From assembly GCA_001929475.1 (NCBI GenBank), contig LXFE01000737.1, forward strand, positions 1 through 31,633: a DNA stretch of 31,633 bases. The letters are read 5' to 3'. Source of the stretch: Neolecta irregularis DAH-3. Lineage: Eukaryota; Ascomycota; Neolectomycetes; Neolectales; Neolectaceae. A program made the position numbers and the translations under genes. Each line of letters begins with the position of its first letter. Within the stretch, counting starts at the first letter, position 1. Below the pieces are notes generated by a model. The model saw only the letters and a list, made by a program, of their open reading frames with translations, was not told the origin of the DNA and made no database searches. Of the stretch, positions 29,267 through 31,633 are shown one piece after another.

Positions 29267-31633
29267 TTACAAAAACCCGCTTTCCTGCAACAACCTTGCT
29301 ATTTTCTCGTCTTCTCGTTCTCGGGGTTCCATACTTAGACTCATTTCATACATATCATGAACATCCCGGCTTTCCGCTAAATTATGTTTAAGGAACACTT
29401 GGAGTTCTTGGACTGGTTTGAGATGGTATGGTACTGATTGGTATTGCTGAATCTCACGAATGACTTCAGCCGTTTTCATCCTTTTTGAAAAATTAATCAA
29501 ATGTCGACTTTTCTTTAAATAATTTGAATTGCCGTCTTCGATGAAAGTGAGATCGGTCAAATAGACGCCTGGCGTTAGCTCGGTACGGCGGGAGGGTACC
29601 GAGAAAGGGCACGCAGGGGGGATTAACAACGTGCAGAGTCTCTCGATAGTCTGCGAAATTTCGCGAAGAATTCATGATTTTATTGAGGCCTTCAAGAGTC
29701 TGCATTATGCGCGCATTGACCAGTTCCCAAGTTCGTTTCAAACGATGGATAGGCGCACTATTTAGCGCGGATATAATTGCCGTCAAAGTTGAAAAGTTGT
29801 TTAATAAGCGGCATTTCTAGGTTCAGCGGGGAGGGGAGAGGGTATACCTCTGCTATGAGGATGAATTGTTTTAATAAATTGACACGGCGTTTTATTTCTG
29901 GTTGGTTTAAAATGGCTTCTGCTACCCAACCTGTAATCTTGACATGTTAATATTGAAAAAAAGGAGGGATACCTGATTAGAATTGAGGATCATGGCTCTG
30001 ATGTTTTCTGCGGTTTCTTCAGCGTTGCTGCGGCTCCAAGATTTGTCTAGACATTCGCCGACGGCTATTTTATTGTAGAGCCTGCTTTCGATGATGGTCA
30101 ACTGACGAGCAATTTCGAGGGGATCCAAATCGAGAAATTTGATGCGTTTCATGTTTTTTGGAATGATTGGTTCTGGGAGAGGCTGGCTTATGTTCAAGAC
30201 CATTTTTCTCAAGGGGATGGAGGATTCCTCTGTATTCATTCGCTTTTCTGCGAGTTTTACGAGAACGCCGGCGCCAGGGATGGAAAAGGCCATGATATTT
30301 GCAGCAAAGTGTTTAATTTCAACGAGGGTTGGAGAATCTGAGGATTCTGAAAAGTAGCTTTCGAGCCATGATTTGAGGATATTAAAGACGCGGAGCCGAA
30401 TTGGTTTTTGTTTTCGTTCTATCCAGATTTCCATTTCTGAGGGGGATAGACCTAATGGGGGGGTTGTTGCAAAGCGAGTGACGAGGAGCTGAAAGAGTTC
30501 TTCGACGTCTGTGAAGCTTTTGTATGTGAGCAGAAAAGTATTATTGAAAGCTGAATCCCAAAAGTCGTGTCTGGTGAGGCGTTCGACGAGGGCGGCTAGG
30601 GTTCCGCCCTTTACGTTTCCCTTTTCGTCGTATGCCAAGTCGCCTTCTTTGTCGTGGCCGAGGTACCAGGGGACTGTCTCTTTGTGTTTTGGGACATGCT
30701 GGGGGGCGTCGTCGCCAAAGAACTTTTTCAGTTTTGCGCCGCGTTTAGGGGTTGTGGGGAGCGGGTCGTCGTCTGAGGCGGCGAGGGAAGAGCGGTGGGG
30801 CAGGGATACTTCGCGCTCGCCGACGAGCAGCTGGACATTGAAGATGGAGCCGCTGATTGACTTGTCTAGGTCTTTTGAGCAGGAGCGCAGGGAGTCTAGG
30901 GCGGAGATGTCTAGGGAGGCAGTTTGGGCGGCGACGAGGAGGGCGGCGAGGGAGTCGTAGACGGACTGCTTTGAGACGAGGAGATCGTTGAGGGAGAGGG
31001 AGGACTGGAGCTGGTCGAGGTTTATTGTTTCGAGGAGGGCGAGGAGTTTGCGGGTCTGCAGGGCGACGTGGCCGACGCCGCCGATGAGTCTGCTTGGGAA
31101 GAGGTGCCTGCGCAGGAGGACTATGGATTCGAGGTGTTTGAGGAGGGATTTTATTTCCGCGGCATAGTCTTCGAGGTCGCGCTGGATGGCGGAGGAGAGG
31201 GGGCGCTTGTCGAGGGAGAGGATGTTTGCCTTGTCGAGGGCGGCTCTGGGGGTTTTGACGAAGACGGGGGCGAGGTATTTGAGGTCGCCGGGGATCTGGG
31301 CGGCGAGGTGGACGTAGGCGGCTGCTGCGGCTGCGACGTCGAGGGCGTCCTGGAGGACTTTTGCGGCAGCGTCGTGGGGGGGCCAGAGGGCGGAGGCGAC
31401 GCGGGCGGAGAGGACGAGCTTTGAGAGGGCGGCGAGGATCTGCCTGCGGAGGGTTTTTAGGGGGCGGGACTCTCTGGAGACGAGGTCGCTGGCGGCGTGC
31501 AAGAGGTCTCGGACAGCGGAGACGACGGGGGTGACCGAGGGGGCCGAGGGAGGGGCCGAGGGAGCGGTAGCGACCGAGGGGGTAGCGGGAGAGGGAGCGG
31601 TAGCGGCAGAGGGGGGAGCGGGAGAGGGAGCAG
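29267..31633 (-). CDS. Ras guanine nucleotide exchange factor, Cdc25 type, N-terminus outside window
   Basis: On the minus strand, exons 31633(open)-29973, 29937-29848, 29816-29600 and 29568-29267 (introns 35, 31 and 31 nt) encode the C-terminal 727 or so residues. The protein loads Ras with GTP, upstream of cAMP/PKA or MAPK signalling in fungi. The REM (RasGEF N-terminal) domain is at LVERLTRHDFWDSAFNNTFL, followed by LLTYKSFT. The catalytic domain begins FLDLDPLEIARQLTIIESRL and contains CRLLNNFSTLTAIISALNSA, RLKRTWE, and [20 protein letters not shown], all hallmark Cdc25 blocks. Upstream of REM is an all-helical region and, at the window edge, a Pro/Ala/Ser-rich linker. Whether an SH3 domain exists, as in Cdc25, cannot be seen. 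Splicing within PFLG restores the conserved block exactly. Confidence 0.92.
31503..31633 (-). repeat. GC-rich low-complexity tract coding a Pro-Ala-Ser-Thr linker
   Basis: On the minus strand, short variants of CTCCCTCTCCCGCTACC and CTCCCTCGGCCCC repeat imperfectly to the window end. All are in frame with the RasGEF and encode mixtures of Ala, Pro, Ser and Thr. Strand asymmetry is strong (G-rich on plus). It continues beyond the window. Confidence 0.75.

Noticed and set aside
31068-31424. 118-codon acidic, glycine-rich plus-strand frame
   Set aside because: Antisense of the GC-rich RasGEF N-terminal exon; bias of the strand explains the open frame and composition.
1-31633. tRNA, rRNA, CRISPR or other structured RNA genes
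   Set aside because: I looked for tRNA B-box-like and repeated-spacer patterns and saw none; without a covariance search small ncRNAs cannot be excluded.

Overview
This window is nuclear DNA from a filamentous or dimorphic fungus, most probably an ascomycete. The evidence is a Pfa5-type palmitoyltransferase with a DHYC active site, a Sqt1-type ribosome chaperone, a Cdc25-type RasGEF and a large number of very small spliceosomal introns (most 31 to 45 nt, GT..AG, many with a CTAAC or CTGAC-like branch site). Introns are far denser than in Saccharomyces-type yeasts. I cannot place the species; an early-branching or Taphrinomycotina-like lineage is only a guess.

Layout. 1-640: remains of an armadillo-repeat gene on the minus strand, SmgGDS-like at best, in several frames. 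823-1873: PFA5-like palmitoyltransferase, with twin TCACGTGAC boxes just upstream. 2058-3602: F-box protein, convergent with it. 3823-20185: nine paralogous genes for PPR-like helical-repeat proteins with N-terminal presequences of mitochondrial type, interrupted between copies 7 and 8 by a broken LTR-retrotransposon fragment and a GC-rich, hAT-terminus-like patch. 20539-21862: GDP-mannose pyrophosphorylase (PSA1/MPG1) with six tiny introns. 22451-31633: four housekeeping genes, all on the minus strand: SQT1/AAMP-type WD40 protein, EMC1, a GRAM-TBC-EF-hand RabGAP (GYP2/MDR1 type), and a Cdc25-type RasGEF whose N-terminus runs off the window.

The unusual part is the paralog array. Nine genes in about 16.4 kb share one architecture: an optional start exon of only 10 nt, a phase-1 intron, an exon encoding a fast-evolving presequence, a phase-0 intron, then one long exon that usually starts with Asp/Glu-Pro-Leu and encodes a roughly 330-390 residue repeat body. 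Sequences have diverged strongly while the gene structure is kept. One copy is truncated at a conserved motif, orientation flips in the right half, and a dead retroelement sits at the flip. The pattern resembles the Restorer-of-Fertility-like PPR clusters of plants and suggests fast birth-and-death evolution of mitochondrial RNA-binding factors. That interpretation is inference.

Exon joins were worked out by hand from reading frame, splice-site and paralog agreement. For PFA5, PSA1, SQT1, EMC1, GYP2 and the RasGEF, all exon phases add up to complete frames.
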